A stretch of 64,000 nt of DNA from Novimethylophilus kurashikiensis (GTDB lineage Bacteria; Pseudomonadota; Gammaproteobacteria; Burkholderiales; Methylophilaceae): contig NZ_BDOQ01000003.1 of NCBI RefSeq assembly GCF_003112435.1, forward strand, positions 310,001-374,000, read 5' to 3'. Positions 1-9,444 of this stretch are shown here, piece after piece. Position 1 is the first letter of the stretch. Each line of letters begins with the position of its first letter. The translations under genes and the position numbers were made by a program. The notes beneath the pieces are model-generated. The model saw only the letters and a list, made by a program, of their open reading frames with translations. It had not been told where the DNA came from and searched no databases.

Positions 1-1161
1 GGCACCTACCAACGGCTCCAGTCGCTGCTCGAGGATCTCGTCCTGGGTCGTCACACCGACCGGGCACTTACCGGTCTGGCAGTGATGGCAGAAGCCAGGT
101 GCGGTACCCAGTGCGTTGTAGTCCGCGGTGGCATCGATGTGCTGACCGTTCTGCACGTAGCTGCTGCTGTTGCAGCCGAGGGACAGCAATACGCCCTGGC
201 CGATCGCTACGGCATCTGCACCCATGGCGAGTGCCTTGGCGACGTCTGCACCGGTACGGATACCGCCGGAGACGATCAACTGCACCTTGCCGCGCATGTT
301 CATGTCTTCCAGCGCATCCACAGCCTGGCGCAATGCGGCCAGGGTCGGGATACCGATGTGCTCGATGAACACGGTCTGGGTTGCAGCCGTACCGCCTTGC
401 ATACCGTCGACCACGATCACGTCGGCACCGGCGTGTACGGCCAGCTTCACGTCGTTGAACGTACGGGTGGCGCCCACCTTGATGTAGATCGGCTTTTCCC
501 AGTCGGTAATTTCGCGCAGCTCTGCCACCTTGATGGCCAGGTCGTCAGGACCGGTCCAGTCAGGGTGACGGCAAGCGGAACGCTGGTCCACACCGACCGG
601 CAGCGTACGCATGCCGGCCACGCGCTTGGTTACCTTCTGGCCCAGCAGCATGCCGCCGCCGCCCGGCTTGGCACCTTGGCCAATCACCAGTTCGATGGCA
701 TCAGCCTTGCGCAGGTCGTCCGGGTTGAAGCCGTAACGGGAAGGCAGGCACTGGTACACCAGCGTCTTGGAGGACTGACGCTCTTCCGGGGTCATACCGC
801 CGTCGCCGGTGGTGGTCGAGGTACCCATTTCGGTCGCGGCGCGACCCAGGGCTTCCTTCACACGGCCGGACAAGGCGCCGAAGCTCATGCCTGCAACGGT
901 GATGGGGATCGCCAGTTCGATCGGCTTCTTGGCGAAACGCGTGCCGAGAACCGTGGTCGTGGTGCACTTCTCGCGATAACCTTCCAACGGGTAACGCGAG
1001 GCGGAGCCGGCCAGGAACACCAGGTCGTCGAAGGACGGCAGCTGGCGCTTGGCGCCCATACCGCGAATTTCATACAAGCCGGTCGCCGAGGCACGGTGCA
1101 CGTACTCGATGACTTTCTGGTTAAAGCCAGCGCTTTCTTCCAACACTAATTTTTTGCTCAT
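1..1161 (-). CDS. mgsC: N-methylglutamate synthase, FMN-binding glutamate-synthase-like subunit (MgsC), 3' end cut by the window edge
   Basis: The reading frame is open from ATG at 1161 (MSKKLVLEESAG) to base 1, giving 387 residues without a stop; the C-terminus lies outside the window. It matches the FMN/Fe-S domain of glutamate synthase: a TIM-barrel region with GGTAATQTVFIEHIG and SGGIRTGADVAKAL, and the cysteine cluster CHHCQTGKCPVG near the visible end that would bind a 3Fe-4S centre. In the NMG pathway this subunit should form N-methylglutamate from methylamine and glutamate together with MgsA and MgsB. It is the last visible gene of the operon, 13 bases after mgsB. The family assignment is firm; the substrate follows from the operon partners gmaS and mgdABCD. 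Confidence 0.9.
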   Translation of the reverse strand, partial: MSKKLVLEESAGFNQKVIEYVHRASATGLYEIRGMGAKRQLPSFDDLVFLAGSASRYPLEGYREKCTTTTVLGTRFAKKPIELAIPITVAGMSFGALSGRVKEALGRAATEMGTSTTTGDGGMTPEERQSSKTLVYQCLPSRYGFNPDDLRKADAIELVIGQGAKPGGGGMLLGQKVTKRVAGMRTLPVGVDQRSACRHPDWTGPDDLAIKVAELREITDWEKPIYIKVGATRTFNDVKLAVHAGADVIVVDGMQGGTAATQTVFIEHIGIPTLAALRQAVDALEDMNMRGKVQLIVSGGIRTGADVAKALAMGADAVAIGQGVLLSLGCNSSSYVQNGQHIDATADYNALGTAPGFCHHCQTGKCPVGVTTQDEILEQRLEPLVGA

Positions 1162-1174
1162 GATGGTTCCCTAA

Positions 1175-1858
1175 TCAATATTCCTGGTTCGCGTCAGCGT
1201 TCCAGTTATAGAGTTTCTTGGCACCGGCGACCCGCTTGAACTCCTTCGGGTCGTGCTTGAAACCGGCACGGTTGAGCAACTCTTGTACAGCGGCATAGTC
1301 GGCATCGGTCATTGGCTCAATTTGAGCATCGGCGCCCAGGGACTTAATGTTGCCGCGTACGTAGAACACCGCTTCGTACATGGAATCGCCCAGGCCGTCG
1401 CCAGCATCGCCGCAGATCACCATGCGACCGGCTTGCGCCATGAAGCCGGAGAAATTGCCGATGCTGCCGCCGACCACGATGTCGATGCCTTTCATCGAGA
1501 TGCCGCAGCGCAAGCTGGTATCGCCCTCGATGATTAGCGTGCCGCCGTGGCCGCTGGCGCCGGCTGCGGAAGAGGCGAAGCCCTTGACGCGAACCGTGCC
1601 GGACATCATGTTTTCCGCGACGCCCCAACCTACGTTGCCGTGGACGGTAATGTTGGCGTGCTTGTTCATGCCGCCGACGTAGTAGCCACCGTGCCCCTGG
1701 ATGTCGATATCGACCTCGGTATCCATGCCGGCCGCGATGCTATGCACACCGTCCGGGTTCAGGATTTCCAGTTTCTTGACACCCTTTCCTGGCAGTTCCT
1801 TATGCAGGAATTGGTTCAGCTCCCGCACGGTGATCTTGTGAAGGTCTAGACTTTCCAT
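1175..1858 (-). CDS. mgsB: N-methylglutamate synthase, GXGXG-domain subunit (MgsB)
   Basis: A 227-residue protein resembling the C-terminal GXGXG beta-helix of the glutamate synthase large subunit, encoded as a free polypeptide. Repeated glycine-rich turns such as GHGGYYVGGMNKHAN, GHGGTLIIEGD and GGSIGNFSGF run through residues about 55-170. In glutamate synthase this domain is structural and couples the amidotransferase and synthase sites; here it should bridge MgsA and MgsC. The ATG at 1858 lies inside the end of mgsA (13-base overlap), suggesting coupled translation and fixed stoichiometry. Splitting glutamate synthase into three genes is typical of mgsABC/glxBCD-type clusters. Confidence 0.9.
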   Translation of the reverse strand: MESLDLHKITVRELNQFLHKELPGKGVKKLEILNPDGVHSIAAGMDTEVDIDIQGHGGYYVGGMNKHANITVHGNVGWGVAENMMSGTVRVKGFASSAAGASGHGGTLIIEGDTSLRCGISMKGIDIVVGGSIGNFSGFMAQAGRMVICGDAGDGLGDSMYEAVFYVRGNIKSLGADAQIEPMTDADYAAVQELLNRAGFKHDPKEFKRVAGAKKLYNWNADANQEY

Positions 1859-2742
1859 ATGTAAAGCTCCTCAGGCATCGGTTCGTAAAGGTTGGCGTTC
1901 TTCACATCCGGCAGGTGCGCCAGAGAACGGTATTCGGAAGCAATCGCCACATAATCGTCATGCTCGGCAACGATGGCCGGCTTGCAGGCGAACGGGTCGC
2001 GTACCAGGGCGAGCTGGTCCTTGGTACCCATCAGCAGGGTGAAGAAACCGTCCAGTTCGTCGAAACCCTTGTTCAGCGCGGTGCGCAGGTCGTCGCCTTC
2101 ACGCATGCGCCACTCCAGGAAGCGGCAAGCGGCTTCGGTGTCGTTGTCCGTTTCGAAGCTGATGCCTTGATGCTGGAGCATGCGGCGGATGCTGTTGGGG
2201 TTGGACAAGGAGCCGTTGTGCACCAGGCACCAGTCTTCGCCGGCCGTGAACGGGTGGGCGTGTGCCGGGGTCACAGCGGATTCCGTCGCCATGCGGGTGT
2301 GGCCGACCAGGTGGCTGCCTTGCAGGTTCTGGAAGCTGTAGCGCTCAGCCACTTCGGCAGGGGTGCCGGTATCCTTGTAGATATCCATCAGTTGACCGAC
2401 GGACAACAGGTGCAGGCTGGGATAGTGTTCCTTCAGCCAGACGCGGACCGTGGACGGCTCGAGGTGGGTGGTCAACACGGCATGGTTGGCCTTCTGCTCG
2501 ATACGGGCAGGCGTACCCAGATGGTTGGTGAAGTCGTGACCCAGCTTCTGCCAGTTGAAATCCTCGTCAGCGGCATACAGGCTGAATTTACGATCAGCAT
2601 TTGAGACCGGTGCACCGAAAATCGCCAAACCGGCAGAGTCCGGGCCGCGCTCCGTCATGCCGATCAGCATCGGCAGCATCAGCTTGCCGATGTCGGCACG
2701 CATTTTCTGGTTTTTCACCAGCAATCCAACAATTCCACACAT
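1846..2742 (-). CDS. mgsA: N-methylglutamate synthase, class II amidotransferase-like subunit (MgsA)
   Basis: A 298-residue class II glutamine amidotransferase-like protein. It begins MCGIVGLLV, so the Cys2 nucleophile becomes N-terminal after methionine removal. Other family signatures are TERGPDSAG (near residue 31), GHTRMATES and VHNGSLSN. In GOGAT-type enzymes this domain releases ammonia from an amide; here it should act on gamma-glutamylmethylamide or glutamine to feed methylamine or an amino group to MgsC. It lies 34 bases after gmaS and overlaps mgsB by 13 bases. Confidence 0.9.
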   Translation of the reverse strand: MCGIVGLLVKNQKMRADIGKLMLPMLIGMTERGPDSAGLAIFGAPVSNADRKFSLYAADEDFNWQKLGHDFTNHLGTPARIEQKANHAVLTTHLEPSTVRVWLKEHYPSLHLLSVGQLMDIYKDTGTPAEVAERYSFQNLQGSHLVGHTRMATESAVTPAHAHPFTAGEDWCLVHNGSLSNPNSIRRMLQHQGISFETDNDTEAACRFLEWRMREGDDLRTALNKGFDELDGFFTLLMGTKDQLALVRDPFACKPAIVAEHDDYVAIASEYRSLAHLPDVKNANLYEPMPEELYIWKV

Positions 2743-2776
2743 AGTGCTTCTCCTTCTTTAAGCCCAGCGGGCGATC

Positions 2777-4111
2777 TCAATAAAATTCAACGTAGCGGTT
2801 GATTTCCCAATCCGACACGTGACGCATGTACTCCACCCATTCCATACGCTTCAGGTTGATGAACTCCGAGCTCAGGCCGTCGCCCAGGGCGTCGCGGATC
2901 ACCTTGTCGGCTTCCAGCGCGTTCAGTGCCTGGTTGAGGTCTTGGGGCAGGACGCCGATACCCTTTTTCTTGAGTTCGGCGGGGCTCAGGTCATACAAGT
3001 TGATGTCGTAGCCCTTGCCCGGGTCGAGTTCGCGCTTGACGCCGTCGAGGCCGGCGGCGATCACCGCAGCTGTGGTCAGGTAAGGGTTGCTGGCGCCGTC
3101 GGGCAAGCGCAGCTCGATGCGACCGTAGGGGATACGCACCATGGTCGAGCGATTGTTGTTGCCGTAGGAAATGTACGCCGGTGCCCAGGTGGCACCGGTG
3201 AGCGAACGGCCCACGACCAAACGCTTGTAGGAGTTGACGGTAGGTGCTGCCAGCGCACAGAGCGCAGGGGCGTGTGCCAGGATACCTGCCAGGAAGTGGT
3301 AGGCAAGCTTGGACAGGCCGTGGCCGGTGGGGTCGCTATCGTCGTAGAACAGGCTCTTCTTGCCGTCGCCGATGGACATGTGCATGTGCATGCCGTTGCC
3401 GGGGCGGTTGCTGAACGGCTTGGGCATGAAGGAGCAGATCATGCCCATTTCGTTGGCGATCTCGCTCGCCGCCATCTTGAACATGATGTAGTCGTCTGCG
3501 CTCTTCAGGCAGTCGGCGTAGGTGTAATTGATCTCGAACTGGCCATTGGCATCTTCGTGGTCAATCTGGTAGACATCCATACCGACGGCGCGCAGGGATT
3601 CGGTCAAGCGCTCGAGGTAAGCGGCGTGGCGCGTAATGCCCTTGTAGTCGTAGCAGGGCTTTTGCAGCTTGTCCGTCGGATCGAAGGGGTGAATGGTGCC
3701 GTTCTCATCCATACGCAGCAGGGAGAATTCGGGCTCCAGGCCGGTGTACAGGGTCCAGCCGTTCTTGGCGAGGCGGTCGATCTGCTTCTTCAGAACCACG
3801 CGGGAATCGTATTCGTACGGCTTACCTTCAACGTGACCATCACAGATGATCCGTGCGTAGCCAGGCTGCCAGGGCACCAGACTCAGCGTAGCAAGCTCAC
3901 CAACAGCCATGTAGTCGGGGCCGTTAGGCTCAATCCCCATGCCCCAGATGGCGCCGCCAGCAAAACCGGCACCATTTTTCAGCACGTCTTCGAGGTGATC
4001 GGCGGGGACCGATTTCACCTTTGCAACGCCATGAATGTCCACGAACTGTGCCAGGACGTATTTGACGTTGTTCTCTTTAATGAACTTCTTTGCTTCTGCC
4101 AGTGACTTCAT
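2777..4111 (-). CDS. gmaS: Gamma-glutamylmethylamide synthetase
   Basis: A 444-residue glutamine-synthetase-fold ligase. It has the GS N-terminal beta-grasp ([15 protein letters not shown]) and catalytic-domain motifs [18 protein letters not shown] (ATP/glutamate site), [11 protein letters not shown] and the [14 protein letters not shown] region. The placement between mgdD and mgsA in an NMG operon identifies it as GmaS, which joins methylamine to glutamate with ATP, rather than ordinary GlnA. The start ATG at 4111 is 30 bases after mgdD. Enzyme class is certain; substrate is inferred from the operon. Confidence 0.93.
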   Translation of the reverse strand: MKSLAEAKKFIKENNVKYVLAQFVDIHGVAKVKSVPADHLEDVLKNGAGFAGGAIWGMGIEPNGPDYMAVGELATLSLVPWQPGYARIICDGHVEGKPYEYDSRVVLKKQIDRLAKNGWTLYTGLEPEFSLLRMDENGTIHPFDPTDKLQKPCYDYKGITRHAAYLERLTESLRAVGMDVYQIDHEDANGQFEINYTYADCLKSADDYIMFKMAASEIANEMGMICSFMPKPFSNRPGNGMHMHMSIGDGKKSLFYDDSDPTGHGLSKLAYHFLAGILAHAPALCALAAPTVNSYKRLVVGRSLTGATWAPAYISYGNNNRSTMVRIPYGRIELRLPDGASNPYLTTAAVIAAGLDGVKRELDPGKGYDINLYDLSPAELKKKGIGVLPQDLNQALNALEADKVIRDALGDGLSSEFINLKRMEWVEYMRHVSDWEINRYVEFY

Positions 4112-4141
4112 AAGAATTCCCCTTGATGACTTTAAAAATAC

Positions 4142-4819
4142 TTAAGCTAACTCCTTGAAATAGCTGGAGAGCCCGACTGCGCCGCCCCCCAGTTCCTCTG
4201 CGATCTCAACCAATGTGTGCCACATATACGTGCCGTAGGTACCGTCGCACCAGAGGCGATAAACCGTTTCACCGTTCAGCGATTGACGCAGCACCGTGGC
4301 GGAAATACCGGCCACTTGAGTCATCACCACGGCATTCTTGCCAAGCGCCTTTTCGCTCAAATCCAGGGTGCATACTTCCGCAAGCAACTCTTGTACTCGG
4401 CTGCCGCTCAGCACCAGGGACGCATCCGAACGTCGCACCGTATAAACGCCGAACATCTTGGGCGGATCGGAAGCGAGGGATGGGGCGAGGCTGCTGGTCG
4501 GGCTGTCCTCGATGAGGAACTCGCTGTTACCCAGTCGCAGCACCACGGCACCGCTGCTGGTGGCGACCCAGCTATTGCGCTCTTCCGGCAAATCGACCTT
4601 GTGCGCCCGGAGCCATTGCACGGCGTTGGGGCCCTTCACCCCGAAGCGGGACAGGCAGCTGATATCAGCGATGCCGATCAATTGCCGGCGCTTGGATTCC
4701 TCATCGCCGTTGCCGAACTTGAGCGCGACGGCCATGCCATGCACAGACCCGATTTTTGAAGGTTCTGCGATATGCCCGTAGGTGATGGGGCTAGGCTGGA
4801 TGATTGAAGTGTTTTGCAT
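4142..4819 (-). CDS. mgdD: N-methylglutamate dehydrogenase subunit D (sarcosine oxidase gamma-like)
   Basis: A 225-residue SoxG-like protein. A longer open frame runs back to 4966, but the start MQNTSIIQPS at 4819 is preferred: an AAGGAGC ribosome site sits just upstream and this start is one base after the mgdC stop. The protein shows the GCV_T-like gamma-subunit pattern (LSRFGVKGPNAVQWL, SEFLIEDSP). In heterotetrameric sarcosine oxidase the gamma subunit packs on the alpha subunit at the tetrahydrofolate domain. It should be part of the MgdABCD complex that oxidises N-methylglutamate to glutamate and formaldehyde or a folate C1 unit. Confidence 0.88.
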   Translation of the reverse strand: MQNTSIIQPSPITYGHIAEPSKIGSVHGMAVALKFGNGDEESKRRQLIGIADISCLSRFGVKGPNAVQWLRAHKVDLPEERNSWVATSSGAVVLRLGNSEFLIEDSPTSSLAPSLASDPPKMFGVYTVRRSDASLVLSGSRVQELLAEVCTLDLSEKALGKNAVVMTQVAGISATVLRQSLNGETVYRLWCDGTYGTYMWHTLVEIAEELGGGAVGLSSYFKELA

Positions 4820-4820
4820 C

Positions 4821-7718
4821 TCAAGCTCCTTGCTGCAGGCTAACGAAAGGGGCTTTGACGACAGTCGCCTTGACCATGACGCCGCTGTCAGTCCGGATAT
4901 TGAATCGGGACCCTGGACTTGCCTGATTTGGATCGACATACGCAAAGCCGATAACCCGGCCTGCACTCTTACTGTACGAAACGCTGGTGGTACGTCCCTT
5001 GATCTGGCCGTCCTCGATCACCAGGTTGCACTCCTGCGGCATCTGTCCCTTGTAGCTTTCATCCAGGACAAAGGGCACCAGGCGCTTCTTGAGCGGACGC
5101 TTGGCGATGATCTTCAGGCTGCGCTGGCCCACGAAGAATCCCTTGGCCATCTTGATGGCCCATTCGGCGCCGATTTCGAAGGGGTTGGTCAGGCCGTCGG
5201 TATCGTGTCCCACGAGGTGATTGCCCATTTCCAGACGAAGCAGGCGCTGCGCATCTGTCCCAAAAGGGCGCAGACCTTCGTCTTTACCCGCAGCCAGCAA
5301 GGCGTCCCAAACATGCCGTGCATACCCTGCCGCCATGTGAATCTCGAAAGCCAGGTCCGAGACGAAACCCACCCGGATGATGCGGGCAGGAACCCCGGCC
5401 ACTTCGGTTTCGCGGATTTCGCCGAACGGGAAAGCCTTGTCCGAGATATCCAAAGAAGTCGTCTTGGCGACAATCTGGCGTGCCTTGGGACCGGCAACAT
5501 TGATCAATCCCACGGCACCGGTCACGTTGGTCAATCCGACATTGAGCTTCCAGGTCTGGAGACAACGCTGCATTTCGCGATACACGGCAGCCGCGTTGGA
5601 CGTGCTGACGGTGACATAGAAGGACTCGAGCCCGAGTCGGGAGACGACGCCGTCATCCACGACCACACCGGCCTCATCCAGCATCAGCGCATAGCGCGTT
5701 TCGCCGATTTTCTGGCTGCTGAAAATCCCCGTGTAGAACCGGTTAAGGAACTCAGACGCATCCGGCCCTTGCAGTTCGAACTTACCCAGCGATCCGCCGT
5801 CGATGATGCCGGCAGCATGGCGCACTGCGAGCGCCTCTTCCTGCACGATCTCAGCCTTGGATAATCCGGGTTTCTTGTAGTAGGCAGCACGCATCCAGGG
5901 ACCGACTTCCACGAATTCGGCGCCGGCTTCTTCGTGCCAGGCATGCATCGGCGTCAAGCGATGCGGATGCAAACCGCGGCCTGCCAGATGACCGATAGGT
6001 GTCGGATGGAAGAACGGACGAGCTGTGGTCGTGCCGATTTTTTCCACAGGCAATCCGCGGATGCGAGCCAGGATGCGAATCGCATTCATGTTGGAATGCT
6101 TGCCCTGGCTAGGGCCCATGCCCACGGTGGTGAAGCGCTTCATCAATTCGATGTTGTCGAAGCCTTCCTTGGCACCGTTGATGAAGTCCTTGAGCTGGAG
6201 ATCTTCGTCGAAATCGACGAAATTCTTCGCTTTCGGATGCGGCACGACAGGGTAAGGATGGCTGGGCGCAGCGCCTGCATGTTCGGAGACAACCACATCT
6301 GCCGCGGGCTTACCCAAGTACCGCAATACATCGTTGGCAGCACGAGCGCCGTCATGTACGCGCTGAGCCAGATCGAACACACCATTGACCTTGCCCGCGG
6401 CAAATACGCCGGCAGGAAGCTTGGCAGGCACGAACTGCTGAACCGTGTAGTCGTAACGCATTGCGGTACCTGCCTGATACAACAGCGCTGCTGCGGGCGC
6501 CCAACCGGCGCTCATGGCGATCCCGTCGCAAGGGATGGTGACAGCCTTGCTCGTGTCCACAGTGGCTGTCGCTTCGTCGAACGGGCAAACCACCGCTTCC
6601 TTGACGCCGAACTTGCCTTCCGTCGGCACCGCTTCGTACACGCATTGGCCGGTATGTACTGCAATGCCCTTGCGAACGACGTTGCTCATCAAATCGGCGT
6701 TCTGGCCCGATGCGCGCAAATCGACGACCGCCAACACCTTCACGCCTGCCTCGATGAGGTCCAGCGCGACCCGATAACCGTGATCGTTTGCCGTCACCAC
6801 CAATCCTTTATCGAAGGGCTTGGTGCTGTAACGATGGATCATTCGCTGGGCTGCCGAACCCAGCATGACGCCGGGAAGATCGTTGTTGCGGAACACTGGC
6901 GGCTGCTCGAATGCGCCGCTGGCTACGATGACGGACTTGGCCCGCACCTTGGTAATGCCATCCGCACGGACGATCGGGACCAGATGGTCGGTGTAGTAGC
7001 CTGCTGCATAGGCGCCGGTGTAGAGCTTGATATTGGGGGTCCTGTTGACCATGCTCAGCAGGTCGGCCAGCTTGGTTGCCAGTTCGCCCGATCCTGCACG
7101 GTCGTAACTCAGACTGCCGCCGGCGTATTGGTTCTCGTCGACCACCACTACATCGAGCCCGGCCTCGGCTGCCACCAATGCGGCAGACAAGCCTGCGGGG
7201 CCGGCGCCGATCACCAGCAGATCACAGTGCCTATTCAGTTTTCTCTTGGTGACGCGCGGGAAATTGAAATTGACGATACCCAGACCGGCAGCCTTACGGA
7301 TGATGTTTTCCCAGAAGGGGAACATCCGGCGCGGAGTATGGAATGCCTTGTAGTAGAAACCTACGGGCAGCAACGGAGAGATGGAGTCGATATATTTGTT
7401 CTTGTCGTTGCGAACGCCGCCATCGGTGTTGACGGCAACAAACTTCTGTCCGTCGCGAATCGTGACGACGTCGCCGCGGATATTGGTATCCAGGCCGTCG
7501 GTCAGCATGACGTTGACATCATGGTTGGCAAAACTCAGCACGCCGCGCGGACGGTGATACTTGAAACTTCTGCCTAGAGCTCTCTCTCCAGCGGCCCACA
7601 GGGCGCTGCTCACCGTGTCGCCTTCGAAAGCGGTGTAGTCCTTGCCTTCGAAAGAGAACTTGATCACCTTGTCGCGATTGATCCATTCCCCTGTCGAGCG
7701 GGGCAAACGCATGCTCAT
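4821..7718 (-). CDS. mgdC: N-methylglutamate dehydrogenase subunit C (sarcosine oxidase alpha-like)
   Basis: A 965-residue protein with the full heterotetrameric sarcosine oxidase alpha architecture: an N-terminal ferredoxin-like segment (FEGKDYTAFEGDT), a dinucleotide fold (LLVIGAGPAGLSAALVAAEA, near residue 170), an oxidoreductase core, and a C-terminal aminomethyltransferase/GCV_T region from about residue 590 that would pass the released C1 to tetrahydrofolate. Length agrees with the family (about 960-1000). The ATG at 7718 overlaps the mgdB stop by four bases (ATGA). Confidence 0.92.
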   Translation of the reverse strand: MSMRLPRSTGEWINRDKVIKFSFEGKDYTAFEGDTVSSALWAAGERALGRSFKYHRPRGVLSFANHDVNVMLTDGLDTNIRGDVVTIRDGQKFVAVNTDGGVRNDKNKYIDSISPLLPVGFYYKAFHTPRRMFPFWENIIRKAAGLGIVNFNFPRVTKRKLNRHCDLLVIGAGPAGLSAALVAAEAGLDVVVVDENQYAGGSLSYDRAGSGELATKLADLLSMVNRTPNIKLYTGAYAAGYYTDHLVPIVRADGITKVRAKSVIVASGAFEQPPVFRNNDLPGVMLGSAAQRMIHRYSTKPFDKGLVVTANDHGYRVALDLIEAGVKVLAVVDLRASGQNADLMSNVVRKGIAVHTGQCVYEAVPTEGKFGVKEAVVCPFDEATATVDTSKAVTIPCDGIAMSAGWAPAAALLYQAGTAMRYDYTVQQFVPAKLPAGVFAAGKVNGVFDLAQRVHDGARAANDVLRYLGKPAADVVVSEHAGAAPSHPYPVVPHPKAKNFVDFDEDLQLKDFINGAKEGFDNIELMKRFTTVGMGPSQGKHSNMNAIRILARIRGLPVEKIGTTTARPFFHPTPIGHLAGRGLHPHRLTPMHAWHEEAGAEFVEVGPWMRAAYYKKPGLSKAEIVQEEALAVRHAAGIIDGGSLGKFELQGPDASEFLNRFYTGIFSSQKIGETRYALMLDEAGVVVDDGVVSRLGLESFYVTVSTSNAAAVYREMQRCLQTWKLNVGLTNVTGAVGLINVAGPKARQIVAKTTSLDISDKAFPFGEIRETEVAGVPARIIRVGFVSDLAFEIHMAAGYARHVWDALLAAGKDEGLRPFGTDAQRLLRLEMGNHLVGHDTDGLTNPFEIGAEWAIKMAKGFFVGQRSLKIIAKRPLKKRLVPFVLDESYKGQMPQECNLVIEDGQIKGRTTSVSYSKSAGRVIGFAYVDPNQASPGSRFNIRTDSGVMVKATVVKAPFVSLQQGA

Positions 7719-7978
7719 TTTTCTTCCTCCTGTCCGAACAGATAGGTGCGAACGATCTCTTCGGTCATCGTGTTACGTTCGGCAATAAACCAAGTACCGC
7801 TGGGCGCGTGATACCACCATTCCTTCTTCAAGCCGGGGGCGCCGTTCCTGTGATGTACATAAGTCGCCCAGTCGGCATCGCTGCATTGATCGGGATCGGG
7901 CATCTCGCGGAGTTCGCCGCCGAAGACGAACTCGCTTACTGGGCGTACTCCGTTAATCGGGCAATTGATCAGTTTCAT
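7715..7978 (-). CDS. mgdB: N-methylglutamate dehydrogenase subunit B (sarcosine oxidase delta-like)
   Basis: An 87-residue SoxD-type small subunit. It begins MKLINCPINGVRPVSEF and has the conserved acidic stretch MPDPDQCSDADW and WYHAPSGTWF near the C-terminus. In classical sarcosine oxidase the delta subunit binds zinc through a CxxC pair plus a later Cys and His; here the first pair is reduced to C6 with an asparagine where the second Cys would be, so zinc binding may be lost or changed. It sits 12 bases after mgdA and overlaps mgdC. Confidence 0.9.
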   Translation of the reverse strand: MKLINCPINGVRPVSEFVFGGELREMPDPDQCSDADWATYVHHRNGAPGLKKEWWYHAPSGTWFIAERNTMTEEIVRTYLFGQEEEK

Positions 7979-7990
7979 TCGTATCTCTCC

Positions 7991-9232
7991 TTAATGACCA
8001 ACCGAAGCGGCGCCCTTCTCTCCCGTCAGCTCGTAGTCCTCAAAGCGGGATAGGCGGAAAGAATGGATCAGTTCGGGCGCTTTATCGCGGGCAATGGTCT
8101 CGGCCATGGTCTTGCCGCTGATCGGCGTAGCCTTGAAGCCCCAGGTACCCCAGCCGGCATCGAGGTAGAACCCGTCCACCGGCGTCTTGCCCATGATGGG
8201 CGCGAAGTCCGGCGTCATGTCGGCCATACCGGCCCACTGACGAACGACCTTGATGTTGGATAGGAAGGGGAACATGTCCAGCATGTGCGAAGTCAGCCCC
8301 TCGACGAAATCTAGCGACGAGCGCGTCGAATGGACTTCATACGGATCCAGGGAGGAGCCCATCACCAATTCGCCACGCGAAGACTGGCTGACATACACAT
8401 GCAAGCTGCCGGAAACCAGGATGGTGTCGAGCCACGGCTTCATGGGCTCGGTTACGCAGGCTTGCAGCGGATGAATCACGATGGGGGTCTTCACATCCAC
8501 CATCTTGCAAACGCGGGGCGTGAAACCGGCCACGGCGGACAGCACTCTGTTCGTCGCGATATAGCCGCGGCTGGTCTGCACGCCGGCCACCTTGCCACCT
8601 TGCACATCGATGCCGGTCACTTCGGTGTTCTGGAAAATCTCAACACCCAACCGATCCGCACCGCGGGCGTAGCCCCAGGCCACGGCGTCATGACGTGCTA
8701 CGGAACCGGGCGCATGGAACAGGGCTCCCAGGATAGGTGCCTTGCCGCTACAGGAAAGATCAAGTTGCGGGCAGGCCTTGGCAATTTCGTCCGGGCCAAC
8801 CACATAGCTTTCCACGCCTACATGCTTATTTACCTCGGCACGCCAACGCATGGTGCGCATGGCGGATTCGGTGTGGGCCAGGGTGAAGTGACCGCGGGTG
8901 GAATAGAACAGGTTGAGATCGAGCTCTTCCGACAGGCCTTCGTAGATCTTCACGCTGGCGTCGTAGAAATTCACACCTTCGGGCGTGAGGTAGTTGGAGC
9001 GCACGATCGTGGTGTTACGGCCGGTGTTGCCGCCACCAATATAACCGCGTTCCAGTACGGCCACATTGGTAATGCCGTGATCCTTGGCGAGGTAGTACGC
9101 AGCCGCCAAGCCATGGCCACCGCCACCGATGATGACAGCGTCATAACTCTTCTTGGGTGTTTCCAGAGCACGGAAAAAGCGCGGTTCGTCGTGCTCTTTC
9201 TTCAACGCGAATTTAAGCAGTCTGTACGGCAT
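7991..9232 (-). CDS. mgdA: N-methylglutamate dehydrogenase subunit A (sarcosine oxidase beta-like)
   Basis: A 413-residue FAD-dependent DAO-family oxidoreductase with an N-terminal FAD fold (YDAVIIGGGGHGLAAAYYL, residues about 29-48) and a C-terminal DAGWGTWGFKATPISG motif typical of SoxB, which holds the amine-oxidising flavin site. It should dehydrogenate N-methylglutamate within MgdABCD. It is the first gene of the methylamine operon; the ATG at 9232 is preceded by a GGGGA ribosome site, and a promoter lies about 70 bases upstream. Confidence 0.92.
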   Translation of the reverse strand: MPYRLLKFALKKEHDEPRFFRALETPKKSYDAVIIGGGGHGLAAAYYLAKDHGITNVAVLERGYIGGGNTGRNTTIVRSNYLTPEGVNFYDASVKIYEGLSEELDLNLFYSTRGHFTLAHTESAMRTMRWRAEVNKHVGVESYVVGPDEIAKACPQLDLSCSGKAPILGALFHAPGSVARHDAVAWGYARGADRLGVEIFQNTEVTGIDVQGGKVAGVQTSRGYIATNRVLSAVAGFTPRVCKMVDVKTPIVIHPLQACVTEPMKPWLDTILVSGSLHVYVSQSSRGELVMGSSLDPYEVHSTRSSLDFVEGLTSHMLDMFPFLSNIKVVRQWAGMADMTPDFAPIMGKTPVDGFYLDAGWGTWGFKATPISGKTMAETIARDKAPELIHSFRLSRFEDYELTGEKGAASVGH

Positions 9233-9307
9233 TGCATTCCCCTGAATTAATTTGGGTTACACATAAAAACAATTAACTTTGTTTACGTGTATGAAACTGT
9301 TGGGCTC

Positions 9308-9336
9308 ATTTAACCAAAGGTGTAACTGTCCGTCAA
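9308..9336 (-). promoter_or_regulatory. Sigma70-like promoter of the NMG operon with possible operators
   Basis: On the minus strand TTGACG (9331-9336) and TTAAAT (9308-9313) are separated by exactly 17 bases, a near-consensus promoter about 70 bases before mgdA. An inverted pair, GTGTAAC at about 9320-9326 inside the spacer and GTTACAC at about 9255-9261 in the leader, could be half-sites for the neighbouring XRE-cupin regulator. The promoter match is seen; operator function is inference. Confidence 0.7.
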
Positions 9337-9405
9337 CAACTTTTTGCAACTTTTTTTCACCTGAGGAATCTTTTTATGGTGCCGTAATTTTTTTTCACGT
9401 AGACT

Positions 9406-9441
9406 GAAGGAGTTATGAAACTTACGAGGCTCAAGAAATAA
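9406..9441 (+). promoter_or_regulatory. Possible leader peptide ORF before the XRE-cupin regulator
   Basis: A strong GAAGGAG sequence (9406-9412) is followed after two bases by ATG at 9415 and a short frame encoding MKLTRLKK that stops at 9441, three bases before the regulator ATG at 9445. The regulator itself has no good ribosome site, so this mini-ORF could couple its translation. The short spacing between the site and the ATG is a weakness; it may be chance. Confidence 0.3.
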
Positions 9442-9444
9442 GCC

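Noticed and set aside
2819..4105. 428-residue plus-strand ORF
   Set aside because: Mirrors gmaS exactly; composition typical of a shadow frame.
5934..7577. 547-residue plus-strand ORF
   Set aside because: Antisense to mgdC; no recognisable motif.
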